Source: Gracilaria gracilis (taxonomy: Eukaryota > Rhodophyta > Florideophyceae > Gracilariales > Gracilariaceae). From it: a stretch of DNA of 64,000 nucleotides. A program made the position numbers and the translations under genes. This document shows positions 40,985-53,223 of the stretch, piece by piece. Under the pieces are notes generated by a model that saw only the letters and a list, made by a program, of their open reading frames with translations, did no database searches and had not been told where the DNA came from. The stretch lies in the NCBI GenBank assembly GCA_030374805.1, contig JARGSG010000197.1, positions 248,001 to 312,000 on the forward strand, written 5' to 3'. Every line of letters starts with the position of its first letter. Position 1 is the first letter of the stretch.

Positions 40985-43900
40985 GTGCAATCATCCCCAC
41001 CACTCTGTCCCACCGTCCGTGCGCCATATTACGCTCCCCGCTACGTATCCCCAATCCTCTCCAAAACCCCCCCAACCTTCCCCACCATGTCCAACTGCTG
41101 CTTTGAAGGCTGCTCCTTCTTCGCCCGCACCATCCCTGCCATCCAAAGACACCAGAGGAGATGCCCCAATCGCCTCAACCCAAACAAGCGTTTCCTCTCC
41201 CCAGGCGGAGGCCACCCCCACTTCCCCCCACGCATCAAGCGTCACAAGTCTATCCCCCACCTACATACACATCCCTCTCCCACAAACCGCCCATCCGACA
41301 ACGTCCCCATCGCAGATGACGACTCCTACCACCACCAGCCACTCTCCCTTTCCCTCCACACCTAGGACGCCTACCACATCGCCATCACCCCCGTCTGCTC
41401 CATCTCCCTTTCCCCTCCTCCCACTCCTCCCCCTTCCTTCCCCCTCCTCAACAACCCCCACCTCGAACGCATGGTTCTCTACATCTCTTCCATCGCCTCC
41501 TCCCTCGGCCTCCGAAAGGCTGATGAACTCATCTCCCTCCTCCACGACCCCACCTTCTCCAAATCCGCCTTCCACAACGCCGTCTCCTCCGCCACTCAGT
41601 GCATCGAGCTGCAGAAAAAACTCTTCCAGCACCGTGTGATCAACATCGGCTTCGCTCCCACCACCCTCTCCGACCCACAGCAGCTCTTCTCCCACACCAT
41701 CTTCCGAAAGGACCCCATCCAGGTCCTCAAACAACAACTCGCCCTCGCACACTTGCACAACACCTTCTTCCACCCCGTCTCCCACACAACCCCTTCCGGC
41801 TCTCCCAATTTCGCCCACCCATGGCCTCCACCCTCGGAAAAGAAGCAGTCCCCGCCCTCAAGGCCGCAATCATGCACTCCTCCAACAACTCCTGCATCCG
41901 GCACACCCCCGACTCCACCGGTATCGACTCCTTCATCGGCCTGGTCCAAATCTACTTCGACAAGTCCTCCACCTCCCTCAAATCCTCTTCCATCACCTCC
42001 TACCCCCTTCACATCACCCTTCTCAACTTCTCCGATGCCTTCCGTCGCAAGTGCATCACTGAACACCTCACACTTCTCGGATACATACCAACCTCCTTCC
42101 TCCCAACCAACCCCTCCCAAGACTACGAATCCATCCCTCAAACCTCCTCTCACATCCCCCGCCACACCAAAATGGAACTCATTCAGCTTGCCGTCTCCAG
42201 CTTCCTCGGCCCCCTCCTCTCCTCCGGTCTCAACGGCTTCCACTTCCGTGACGCCCATGGCGTTCTCCACCACTGTCACCCAATCATCGCAAGCTACTGC
42301 GCCGACATCCCCGAAGAAAAAGACATCCTCGCCATCTCCCATGGAACCCGCCCCCAACACCCTTGTCATAGATGCACCGTCTCCCGCACAGACCTCCCCC
42401 TACGCATTCAATCCCCTTCCCCCCGAACTCAGCACCAGACCCTCGCCGCATGCAAATCACATTTCACTCTCCTCCAACAATCACAAGATGCTCTCATTGC
42501 TCGTAAGCCGATAATCTCGTGCAACGCAAAGGAAAAAGCCCTTGAAGCCCTCCACTCCCTCTCCCTCGCAAAGTACTCCTCCCTCTTCGAATCACACCCT
42601 TTTCTCAACATCACCCCACTCCTCTTCTCTTAGAACATCTTCACCTTCCAACCACTCCACAACTTCCACCTCGGCGTCTCCAAGCTCATCAAGCCCGCCG
42701 CTATTGAGAGACTCCGCTCAAAAGCACTTTTCACCATCCCCCGTTCCTCCAAGTCTCGTCGCCTCTTCAACTCCGTCCGCACTTCCATCCTCAAACATTC
42801 AAACACCATCCTCTCTGCCATCGAAAAGCACTCCCCCGCAAGCGGACTCCACATCTACTTCCCCACTTCCGACAACGGTCAAACTCTCAACGGTTTCTTC
42901 ACTACCGACGGCTTGCGTGGTATGCTCGAAGCAAAAGTCTACCGCGCACTCGACAAGGTCTTCCCCTTCATCGGCGCCTTCTTCGAGCGATGCTGTGACT
43001 AATTCGATTCAGATCCCATCACTTGCGTCTTCTCCAAGTACTCAGACCTCCTCGTCGCCTCCATGCGTTATAACAAATTCACCGAATGGACCGACGCCCG
43101 CTTCATCAACGTCCAAAACCAAATCCGCTCCTTCAAGCGCACAGCCGTGCCCGTCCTCGACCCCCACCACATTTCCAGCCTCGGAAACCTCAAGTTTCAC
43201 CTCCTCGACCACATTTTCGAGGACATTCGCCGCTTCGGAGGCCTTCAATTCAATGATGCCGGCATATTCAAGCACGCCCACACCCTCTTCAAGTCCCACT
43301 ACTCCAAAACTTCAAAGCGCAGGTCCATCGCATATCAAGAAACCATTCGTGCCATCCACCGCTCCAACGCCATCAAGGACTGGAATCCCGTCTCCACAAA
43401 CCCTTCCATCACCTCCTCCTCCCCTGGCCTCGCTTCCTCCCTCCAATCCCAAGAACCCGGTTTCGTCCGTGATGGCAAACACATCTCCTTCGCTGACCCA
43501 ATCACTGCCCACAAATTCATTCGCTCCAATCCTCACCTCCCTCACAAATCTCTTCAAGACCTCTTCCCCTCCGATACCATATCCATTCTTTCACAATTCG
43601 GAAGAGACGCCCTCCCATTTTTCATCACCCTCTCTCTCGAAGTCCTACAACTCACTGACAACTCCCCCGCCCTCCGTCAGGCTCGACTCACCATAGTCAA
43701 CTCCATTTACGTCGTCGGCAGTTACATCTGAACACTCGACAACTACATCATAGAATGAAACGAGCTCACCCTCCAGGATCCTTCTGTCCCCATCATTCCA
43801 CGAATTTTTGCCACCCCCTCCTTCGGTCCATCCAAGTCCCCAAATTTCTCCCACGATCTCGTCGCCGGCTCCACCTCCCCCCCTCCACATCCATCGTCTG

Positions 43901-44294
43901 GGTCTGCAAACTCATCTCCCTTCTTTGTTTCGCCCTTCCTTCTTCAACTTCTTCTCCCAAGGAGTTCGCCTTCATCCAGCTCATGGAACTCGTCCCACCC
44001 AGCGACGACGTCGATCTTACCCTCAACTGCGTTTGCCTCCGATGGGCAACAGAAGACGAACATAACCACACCATCCATCCAGCTCCCATCTTTATCCACT
44101 CCACTTCCACTAACGTTTCCGCTTGGTATGGACTCATCTCCTCTTCCTCCATCCTCGGCTCCGTTCATGTTCTCCGCCAGAACTACCCCGCTTCTCCCTT
44201 CACTTCTCGTCTACACCTGCGCTTTCACCGATTCTATCTCAATCGGTTCTATCGAGACCCCACCGCCAAGCCTTATTTCCCATCCAACACGTAG
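40985..44294 (+). pseudogene. TNP2-type transposase (CACTA/Plavaka-like), right copy, decayed
   Basis: Mirror of the left copy: the same N-terminal C-x3-C-x12-H-x3-C finger, the same catalytic-region motifs and the same C-terminal NLKFHLLDHIFEDIRRFGGL helix (43.19 kb). It has the same two in-frame stops (42,631-42,633 TAG and 43,000-43,002 TAA) and the same change of frame near 41.82 kb. Upstream, a TATAAATA box lies near 40,882. The C-terminal part (EFAFIQLMELVPPSDDVDLT) reaches about 44.29 kb in another frame. The Ser/Pro-rich and Gly/Glu-rich frames on other phases and strands are shadows of this C-rich coding sequence. Confidence 0.75.
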
Positions 44295-44461
44295 CCTCTA
44301 TTTCCTGGTAGCTTCAGCTTCATAAAAATTTCCACCCGCTTCCTCTCAATTGGAAGGAGTGAAGATACGAAGATACGCATGACATGAGAAAGAAGAAGCA
44401 TTTCTTCTCCATCCCACACATACCTCCACCCCTTCCCCCCTCACTGCACCTCACCCTAACC

Positions 44462-46788
44462 TTAGTAGCCCGCCTCTTCCCTACCATCAACCCCTGTCTT
44501 TTCCCTGCGTTCCGTCCGGTGTGCCACCAACCGCCCGAAACTGGCGTTCTCCGGTCGACAGGTCGCTATGTAACAATCAAGAACTGCACCTAGTCTCCGT
44601 GTTAGTTTTGCCATAAAATATTCCTCCCTCACAGCTAGGTATATCTTTTCCCTCGATGGTAACCGCAGCCCAACTGTCGCAGTTCTCCCAGAGTTTCCCG
44701 ACACACACCTCGGATCTCCATCCACAAACCCATCGTTTTCAAACTCCTCGGCATGCTCCTCCTGTAGCAGTTGCCAGGCTACCCCCAGTATTCCTTCAAC
44801 AGCCCCAAGTAGATAATTCCCATACAAAGTAGAGAACAAAAGCTGTCATTGCCCCCCATGTCCCACAGCCTCGTTCATAGTTTTCACCACACAGGCAATC
44901 CAGGCGTCAGGTCTCGCAAGGTATATCACTGTCCCATCCACGTACTGCCGTTCACCGTTACTTTGCCTCTCCACTGCGTATCCTATATAATCCTCCAACA
45001 CTGCCACCGCCATCCCATTCTTGAAGTACATATCTTCATCATCAACCTCTCATGGTGGCCCAACCGCACGAGACCCGGAATACGCAAGGTCTTTGAACCG
45101 GCTCGTTCTCCACGCACACAACTCATTCCCCCGCCCTCCTCCCTTCCCATCAGCTTCTCGCGTGCCTCCCCCATCTGCTGCTTTAGCTCTTTCCATAGCC
45201 CAGTCCCCTCAGTAGGTTTCGCAGGTTTCGCAATCAAATCATATCCAAGGATGGAGAATAACTTGTCGCGAGCCGGCCGCTTCCGCGCCCCAATCACATC
45301 GCTTAATGTCTGCTTCATCCGCTGCCTCAGACACTTGTCCGCACCCGCATTATCCACACACTCTTGTTTCATTCCCGCTTCTCGTATCGTCTCCAAAAAA
45401 TCTCCCATTATTTCCGTCTCCACCCCGTACTTCAACAGCACAATACTTCCTCCCTCCGTTGATGGCGTATACGCACTCATCTCATATGCCACTTGATACG
45501 GGCACCAAGGTACCATCTCCTTCTTCCCAACCACAAATATGCTGCCCTCCCTACTTTCTCCCACCGTCTCACTCCTGTTCTTCCAGCTCCTACCAACGTT
45601 CTACTTGTCAAAACGGATTTCTAACCCCTCCAACTTCGCATAGTGGATACTCATATCATATGCAGCCCTTGCATATCCGTAAAAACATTCTCGCACATCC
45701 ATATCATCCTTTCGACGCCCCTTCACTTCCTTCCCACACCCGCTTCGCTTCCTACCCCTCACAGCCTCCCTTATACTTTCAATCAACAAATTTTGCTGCT
45801 TCAGCTCCTCCCTTACACGTTCCAATTCTTTCTCCGTGATCCTTAAGCTCACCATCATGATATAGTGATCCTCCTTCATATTTCTCAGCTTCTCTTTCAA
45901 CGAATTCACCCTCTCAACGAATGCAGACGTTGGCAACACGCGTAAGTTCTCTTCATCTCCTTATGCTATTCCTGTAGTTTCCACTTCCCTTACTCCGTTT
46001 CTTTCTCCACAATCCCCAGAATCGTCGACTCCTGCTTCATGCACGTCGTCCTCAATCCAAACCGCATTATGCCTCACACGTATTCCTTCAGGCGTTCGTA
46101 CCGCGGTTTCCACCAAGTTCCCTCCAGTTCTATTCCTGTTTCGGACAACGACATCTCCTACTTCGAGTACCCTCCCATCCATTGGTATATTGTCTCTCAC
46201 ATTTTCAATAACTGATCCACCACTGCTACGTCCTACAACTCTCACGTGCAAATTGTCTCGGAGCCATTCCATCCTCTCCAAATTGGCGTGGCTCCCCATT
46301 TCATCGCCCACACGCCCAATTCATGTTCCACTGTCCTCTTCGTTTCCATGCTTCCTCATATGTCTCATACCCCCCACTTCCTTTTCCTCCCGCATCGCAG
46401 TATGTCGCGGTCCGCCAATTCTTTCTATCCCCACCATTCGATTCCTCCTCACACCAACCACAACCTCCATGCCCTCGTTCCTCACCTCCTGAACGCCTCC
46501 TCCTATTTCTCTTTGGCGACCCCTCCCCTCCCGAACGCCAACGCCAGCCACTCTCCCTCCCTCCTTCCCTCGAATACCACGGCTAACTATCCCAATAGTA
46601 ATTCTCGCTATCATCCTTCCCTCCGCCCCACTGCGACACTCCCTCCCCTTCTGTATGACATCTTCACACTCGCCTTCTTCTACAACTTACTTGGAGTAAT
46701 CGCCCTTTCGCCGCCCACCTCTATCCCTACCGCCCCGCGCATCATCCCCCTGCCTTCCTCCTATCCCTTCCCTGCTTTCACCTCCTCC
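44462..46788 (-). pseudogene. Accessory coiled-coil ORF, right copy, decayed and 5'-truncated
   Basis: Mirror of the left accessory ORF, at roughly 85-90% identity. Visible parts are the coiled coil (KEDHYIMMVSLRITEKELER), ECFYGYARAAYDMSIHYAKL, and the C-terminal FSTLYGNYLLGAVEGILG segment. It lacks the MGKRK N-terminus and Glu-Arg-Thr repeats: similarity stops at 46,788 where unrelated sequence begins. Several frame changes are present. Confidence 0.5.
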
Positions 46789-47101
46789 CCCTGTGAACAT
46801 CTTGGGGGGCCCAAGTGTGACCGACGTATGTCCGTAAAAGGGCCCTGTCTGCACTACTAATGCAGTACAAAAGTGGGACAAAATTAGGACAAAATATGGC
46901 CGAGAGGAGCACAAAAATTTGGGACCAAATAATGGCCTATTCAGAATGCCACGAAATGGCCAATAAACGGCCGACAGCAGTCCGCTACACGTATCTTGTT
47001 TTGTACTGGCAGAGAGAACATGTATGTCGCAATTGGGACAGAATGATGGCAATGCATGGCCGAAACGTGTCCAAATCAGTCGCGAATGGGTCATGTTAGA
47101 A

Positions 47102-47618
47102 ATGCCCATATTGGCACCATTGTAGTTCCAAAGCTAGATCTGTATTCCACCCAAAGTGGTTCACTCTATCGCCCAGATGATGACTACATTCGGGCAGTAC
47201 TAAGCGTATATAGGTGACGTTTCATGGCCCATCAAAGTACCACTTATGAAATGTGAAGGCCTCTACGAGGCCCGTTGAGTAACGACAATACAACACGTTA
47301 CAGCATCAATTAAGCACAGAGAATGGTCGTAAACTGCGCAAGATGATACTCTGGGAGATGAACAGTCTTCAAATAACCCCCCATGCGTACATCTAAGTTA
47401 CGCAATGAGACCAGCATATGGTCTTTATATCATATCTAAATCATACTTCAGTACCACCCAGGTGTAGTACCCAACTGTACGAGTGCCCTTTGGACTGTGC
47501 CAGCCTCGTTTGAAAGAAAAGAAATATGGAACTCATTGACCAGGATAGTGCGGAGCACGACATGATACGGCGTACTCGAATCATATGCACTCTAACGTCC
47601 TGAAGGTGGAATGTGTGC
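47102..47618. other. Non-coding stretch downstream of the partner gene
   Basis: No gene recognised. AT-rich, presumably 3' flank or subterminal sequence of the CACTA-type element. Confidence 0.35.
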
Positions 47619-49070
47619 TCATCCTCGACGACACTGCGCCGCAGCAGACGATTGGCGTTTTGATCTCATGTTCTTCGGCTTCATCGCATTCTTCCTATGG
47701 CGCTTGTTGGACTTGTTCCTAGTCGGAGGTTCATCCTGACGGACCTGTTCAGCAGCAAGAACAACCCTCTTCGCACGCTTGACGGGCGCAATGCTATCTT
47801 CCTTAGAGGTCTTGCGAATTGCTGTATTGGGATGCAGAAGACGATTCTGGGATTTTCGAGGCTGCTTCTTGCCCAATGTTGAACGCTGAGGATTCTTCGA
47901 ATTCCTATTCTCCTCAGCGGATTGCAGATTATCCCTGACTGAAGGCTCCAAAACCTGATTACGAGTCCTTCCCGGTGCGTTAGGGCTGAGACGGTGTGTC
48001 TGCTCGACATATTGCGGTGCGCTCTCCATGCGTCGAGAGATAGTACTTGGTGTAGCCCAATGATCACCGTCTTCGTCAGAGCTTTCTACATCGTCTGACT
48101 CATCGCCCGATTCGTCGGTCTCCTTATCCTCGATGTCGCCCTCGGCCTTTCCCTGGAATTCATCGAGTGCATCATCATCCCTCTCTAAACCACTCGAAGT
48201 GTCGCGTGCCACATCGCTGTGGAAAGTTTCGGACCTCACCATCGCTCCCATCTCTTCGTCTTCGTTACCAACATCAAGACGTCCAGCTGGAGTCCCCACA
48301 GTACCTTGATTGGCTGCCTCTTGTGCATGAGTTGGTGCATCTGGCAATGCTTCTGGCTGTCCAAGGGTTGGACGTACCAAGGCCTCCTTCGCCTGTCGCT
48401 TGCGGGCTTCCGCTGCTGCCTTCTTGTCCCTTTGAATGGATTCTTTGATGAAATCATTCAACACCCAGCCACTCTGGGCCGCCGAAAGAACACTGTAGCT
48501 CTCGAGAAGTTTTCTTTTGAGCTGTAAAAGTTGAGCCGGAAATTCCTTCTTCACCGCACTATACGTACGCGTTCCGCGTTCCAAACCGATTCGATGATAC
48601 AAGAACCCGCGAATATCATCTTTGACTGCGTTGGCCATCGCAGCGTATATAGGGTAGTCAGCAACCATCGCTTCGTCCCCACGGCCCATCTGCTCCTGAT
48701 ACAGTCGGTTGAAGAGCGCCCGGGAAGACACTGTCGTACCAGTAGGAACCCCCGGACGATCTGTCTCTCTCAGTTTTCTCTTCATGGTCGCGGTCGGAAT
48801 CATCACCGAGTTTGCGGGAAGTGTATCTCTCAAACGATGATTATCAGTATCACGAGCTGCATTGCAGGTTGTATTATTGACGGGATGAGGAGGAGCACTG
48901 CTGTTTCTGTTCTGGGTGGTGTCCTGATTCGATGCTCGATATGAAACGTTTGCACTCTCATTCTGAATCGCACTATCTGCAGTTACGTGATGCAAAGTTC
49001 TGACACTCATACTGTGGTGTGCGGTGAAAACTGTTGGCATGGTTAGTATCGGAGGAAGTATTGACTGCAT
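47619..49070 (-). CDS. Acidic/basic nuclear-type protein, partner of the TNP2 transposase
   Basis: Intact 483-residue frame from an ATG at 49,070. The N-terminal half holds a conserved-looking helical domain (SRALFNRLYQEQMGRGDEAM, VADYPIYAAMANAVKDDIRG, LESYSVLSAAQSGWVLNDFI), then a Lys/Arg/Ala helix (QRDKKAAAEARKRQAKEA). A strongly acidic segment (DIEDKETDESGDESDDVESS) follows, then a very basic tail (RNKSNKRHRKNAMKPKNMRS). That charge layout suits a nuclear DNA-binding or chromatin protein. It starts about 285 bases from the divergent transposase start, so the two may share a promoter. No family recognised. Reading it as a second element-encoded protein, as CACTA elements often have, is inference. 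Confidence 0.6.
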   Translation of the reverse strand: MQSILPPILTMPTVFTAHHSMSVRTLHHVTADSAIQNESANVSYRASNQDTTQNRNSSAPPHPVNNTTCNAARDTDNHRLRDTLPANSVMIPTATMKRKLRETDRPGVPTGTTVSSRALFNRLYQEQMGRGDEAMVADYPIYAAMANAVKDDIRGFLYHRIGLERGTRTYSAVKKEFPAQLLQLKRKLLESYSVLSAAQSGWVLNDFIKESIQRDKKAAAEARKRQAKEALVRPTLGQPEALPDAPTHAQEAANQGTVGTPAGRLDVGNEDEEMGAMVRSETFHSDVARDTSSGLERDDDALDEFQGKAEGDIEDKETDESGDESDDVESSDEDGDHWATPSTISRRMESAPQYVEQTHRLSPNAPGRTRNQVLEPSVRDNLQSAEENRNSKNPQRSTLGKKQPRKSQNRLLHPNTAIRKTSKEDSIAPVKRAKRVVLAAEQVRQDEPPTRNKSNKRHRKNAMKPKNMRSKRQSSAAAQCRRG

Positions 49071-49354
49071 TTGTGTAAATGTAACTGAAGTCTTACCTCG
49101 TTTCTCCGCTTCTCAAGGTTTTAGCGGTGGACGTGTACGATGAGAGTCAGGAATGTGGAGCAAGAGAGGACGTCGGCTGCTGGTAGTGTGAGATGCCAAA
49201 CGAACACCCGGAGTTGCATGACGGCAGAAGAAGGAGAGAAAGAGAGGGTTCGTGAAGGCGCGGCAAAGCTCTTAAAGTACCTGAAGTGAAAAGTCCACCA
49301 CGAAATGAAAAACACAGCGATATTGAAAATTGTCCTTACTTTCAATACAAAAAG

Positions 49355-52300
49355 ATGTGTGATAATTGCATGCAATTGAGCTCTCAAAGTTTATCCATCC
49401 GAGAGCGAATACCAGCGGTTCGAAGTTTAGCATACCGAAGTGATTTGCTGCATGAGTCGGTCTGCGAAACGTATCATATACTTAATAGTGTCTTCGAAAC
49501 GTTGTTGAAAAATATGAGAAGAGGACGAAAGAGATGCCGGTGGGAAATATCCTTGTGTAGAAAGACAAACGAAGAGCCAATTGACGAAGTTCATGAAAGT
49601 GCCACAGTTAATACGAGTATGGAGGAAAATAAGGATATCGGGAGAACACGGAAACGGGCACGTGCAGCTGATGAAGAAGAGACGATGGGGCCCCACACAT
49701 CACAACCGCTTTTTGACAACGCTGCAGAATATGGTTGTGCCTTTGGAGTTGATTCGGATAGGTCCATGGCTTCTCTCCATGGCACTTGTACCCATGTTGG
49801 ATTTGTAAATATAGAGGACGAGCATCCTGGAATGAATCCTATGGAGGATTCTCTGTTTGTTGCAGAACACCCTGCTACCCATCAGGATCGACGTACATCC
49901 TCAGAACCAAGAGAAGAGGAATTGTCACAAGATGAGTCTCTGTCAGCGCCTGAGAGTATCCCTGCGTTGCCCATGAGTCTTTCGGAGCGCTCAGACTCGG
50001 TCGACGCGCATGGTTTCGGGTTATTGGAAGACTGCAAAACAGAGAAGCAGAGAGAGTACGAACGTTTGGCCATATTCATGTACAATGCTGAAATAACGAG
50101 TGTGTCCCAAAGGGCAATCGAGAGGCTGATGAGAGTATCCCCACTCAATTCTTATTTTTCATATAGAACGTTGATCTCATATGCACTTCAGAAGTCTCAC
50201 ATCGAGAAGTCGTATGTAAAAGTGTGCGTGAATGGGCATGCAGCCCAGGCAGGGAGGCTTCGTTCCGCGGCGTTCTGTCCCATCTGTCAGTCAGATTTGA
50301 GAAAGAGCAACAGAAAGTTCTGGTTCTTGAAGCCCTCGTCAGTGTTAACGGCGTTTTGTCGAGCACCAGATTGTTTTAAGGCAATGATGAATGGTTGCAT
50401 ACGCGCGAAATAATCATTATCAAAACCTCGTTCCGAACAAAGTGTTCATGATTACTACCATGGTGACATGTTCATAAGACAGCATGCTGAACGCCTGCAA
50501 CAGTGGAGTCCAGAAAAGAATGAGCTTATCATATTCATATCTTTGTCCACGGACGGTTTTGAGTGTGCGAAAAACCGGAGGGGTGAACCCATCTCATCAT
50601 GGCCAGTTGTGTCCACAGTCCTGAATTATGAGCCGGAGCAGCGAAGTAAGGCTTCTAACTGCATCATCAACGCAGTAATACCCTCTTCTCACGACCCAGA
50701 GTACTTCGATACATTCATGAGCGTGCTTATATCTGATTTAAAGCGCATGGAAGAAGGGTGTTCTGTATCGTGTTATGATGGAAAGATAAGAAAACTTAAA
50801 GTTTTTGTGTTATACTTCACTGCAGATTGGCCAGCGGCATCGAAAGTGCTTGGTTACGTGGGGCACACGGGACGACTTTTCTGTCGATTCTGTTTGAAAC
50901 AACGGGTTTTTCTCAAGCAATGCCGATGCTTATGTGCAGTACCTGAAGATCGATCAATATTGATGTGTGCATTGACTTCCAGGAGAATCTCTCGTGTTGG
51001 TGAAATTATTGCCCTTGAATGTGCACCTTTGAGAAGCGCATCGGATGTGGGCTCAGCTTGGAAAGTGCTAAGATCCAAACAGGCAGATAACAAAGCGAAG
51101 CGGCGAGTGCTGCAGTCCACAGGAATTAAGAGGAGCTCCTGCTTGTCCAGTCTGTCTCTCGACTTCGTGTATTCTTTCCCGTATGATGTAATGCACTTGG
51201 TGCTACTGGGTTGGACCAAGCAAATTCTGAAACTCATTACGGGAAGCCATTCCCGACACCAGGCGCTTGCGAGACTTCCGTCGTATTGTATACCCTCTCA
51301 AACGCTCGAGAAGATTAACCTTGAACAGATCAGTGCACGGTATCCCTAGCTCATGGGGGAGAGCTCCACTCTCCCTTGATAACTTATCTCAGTTTAAGGC
51401 CGAAGACTTGAAGCGACATGCTGAGCTCTATTTGATTCCTTTCTTCCATCGGTATGGCGTTTCAAAACCAATCATTCAAATTTGGAACCACACCAGGAAC
51501 TTAGTAGCACTAAGTTTTGGCTATAATTGTGATGATGAAACTGTGAGAAACCTCCAAAGAGTGACTGAGAACTGTCATGCAATGTTTGTGAAATTATTTT
51601 GCCCAGACCGTTATTCATCGTACTGTCTTACCCCTAGCACACACACAATACTCCACCTACCAGAGCTTCTGAGAGAATGCGGACCGCTTCCCATCACATC
51701 ACAGTTCCTTGTTGAACGACTACTCGGGGAGATTGGGAGACGTGCCCAGCAGACGTCTAATATTTCTTCCCATCTGTTTCATAAGAACTTCAAGTTGCTA
51801 GCCCTGAAACTTGCAAATGAGGGAAAGCCAAGCATGGACTTCCGCTATGATTTCATAGAAAGACATAGGACGCACAGAACGCAGACGACCAGTTACTCAG
51901 GGCGGACAGAGTTTCATTCGGGTGCTGAAACACATGGGTTCGGAAACGTTTTCCTCACTCTCAACGTGAAGCAAAACAGAGCGGTTAGGAACTTCATTGG
52001 TCAACATTTCCCAGGAAGCACAGAAACGTTTCGACTTGTATCGCTGAGAGAATTCAAGATTGCAATACTGAACAATGGGATTCATAAGTTCAAAATTGAA
52101 AGCTTCGAATCTCATAAGGCCAGATATCGCACATCACCAAAGAATGCGAGGCAGAAATACTGCATCGCCCCGCATTTCCTTCCCGAGATATCATCGAACT
52201 CCATGTTTTCGACCGATCTCCAGGGTCACCGGACAGAAACAAATTTAGTGCATTTGTACTATGGGACGGTTAGAAAAATTTTCGAGGTGATGGTGGAGGT

Positions 52301-52562
52301 CGGAGGGAAGAAAGTAAGTGCCGTGTTCGTTGATGTGAATTGGCAGTTCAATATGGTGGAGGATCAACGATTCGATCTCGTGTTCACTGAGAAGAAGGAT
52401 CGCGGCGAGTTAACGACTGAGCACTCCAGTTGTATAAAACGAGTGATTGGATACATTGACCTTGAGGGACGGAGGTATTTCATTGATCCTTCACGGGATC
52501 GGATCGGCTCCAAGATGGAGACCAGCGAGTTACTGCAAGGGATTCAAAGACGAATATTTTGA
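49355..52562 (+). pseudogene. TNP2-type CACTA transposase, broken
   Basis: Plus-strand transposase, distinct from the palindrome's. N-terminal half: acidic linker, then the zinc-ribbon-like box VCVNGHAAQAG..FCPICQSDL near 50.25 kb. Core: SLSTDGFECAKNRRGEPISS with catalytic-type Asp, WPVVSTVLNYEPEQRSKASN and NAVIPSSHDPEYFDTFMSVL near 50.55-50.73 kb, CRFCLKQRVF near 50.89 kb, and SFPYDVMHLVLLGWTKQIL near 51.2 kb. C-terminal: STHTILHLPELLRECGPLPI and FLVERLLGEIGRRAQQTSNI. The first and second parts are in one frame separated by a TAA at 50,411-50,413, and a frame change lies near 51.35 kb. It looks recently inactivated. The in-frame ATG at 49,355 is the first in the N-terminal frame. Confidence 0.8.
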
Positions 52563-52712
52563 ATAAGCGTGGCAGAGTATACACCACAATTTGACGCACG
52601 GGTACTATTCATACAGTCTCAACTTCGATGATGGACATATGAATCCAGAACATTTTGATAGAGACGGATATCTGACGGTTTTCTCGGAAGGAATTAGAAT
52701 CTGCAGTTAGTG

Positions 52713-53220
52713 GTGATCATTTTAGCTGCCAAGAAGAAATGTGCACTGTCTGATCGTAGTGAAGTTCAATAGAACAAAGCATATGCTGACCAGAACGTGC
52801 CATGGATAAAATTCAGTGCTTCTTATATGAAGTTTGATGTAGTGTACGGGGCTGCGTGGCAGCGCAGGTCACGACAAGGCGAAGTTCAGGGGTTTAAAGC
52901 CATTTGAAACGGAAGATTACGGTCTTTCGGACGCGAATAAAGCAATCTCACTTCATACTACAAATCAAGTCTCCCTGCCGGTGCGCAAAACGCGTACGGA
53001 AGTGCGGGCTTTATCCCCAGCCAGACTGACACGATACGGTGAATTTTGGAGAGATGGTGATCCCAAATTATCGAAGGGAGAACTTTGTTTTCGCAGGTGG
53101 GACGAACGACGTCAGAAATTATACCCATAAAGAGAGAACCGTTGGCCCCAACCTCGTTTGTCTCACGACATAAACATTATCCGGTGCAGAATACTATCTT
53201 CGGTTGTTAGTTTCCAGCAG
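52713..53220. other. Intergenic, no gene seen
   Basis: About 500 bases without a supported frame or repeat. Confidence 0.4.
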
Positions 53221-53223
53221 ATG

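Larger units (their letters stand above)
34158..46788. repeat. 12.6-kb palindrome (arms ~6.2 kb, spacer 184 bp)
   Basis: Left arm 34,158-40,376 is the reverse complement of right arm 40,561-46,788, with a spacer at 40,377-40,560. Near the centre the arms are indistinguishable: 60-base samples at 40,021-40,080 and 40,141-40,200 show no difference. A 60-base sample at 35,281-35,340 shows 9 differences. Both arms carry the same transposase and accessory ORF and share the transposase stop codons. Left of 34,158 and right of 46,788 the sequences are unrelated. Confidence 0.93.
46852..52712. mobile_element. Candidate CACTA element with TNP2 transposase and divergent partner gene
   Basis: The left end at 46,852 reads CACTACTAATGCAGTAC. 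On the minus strand from 52,712 the sequence reads CACTAACTGCAG, so both ends start with CACTA and share a TGCAG-containing continuation. The 3-base flanks (ctg and gtg) match only in part. AT-rich repeats with GGGACAAAAT and ATGGCCGA units follow the left end. Inside are a TNP2 transposase on the plus strand and an acidic/basic protein on the minus strand. The termini are short and the right one may be coincidental. Confidence 0.4.
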
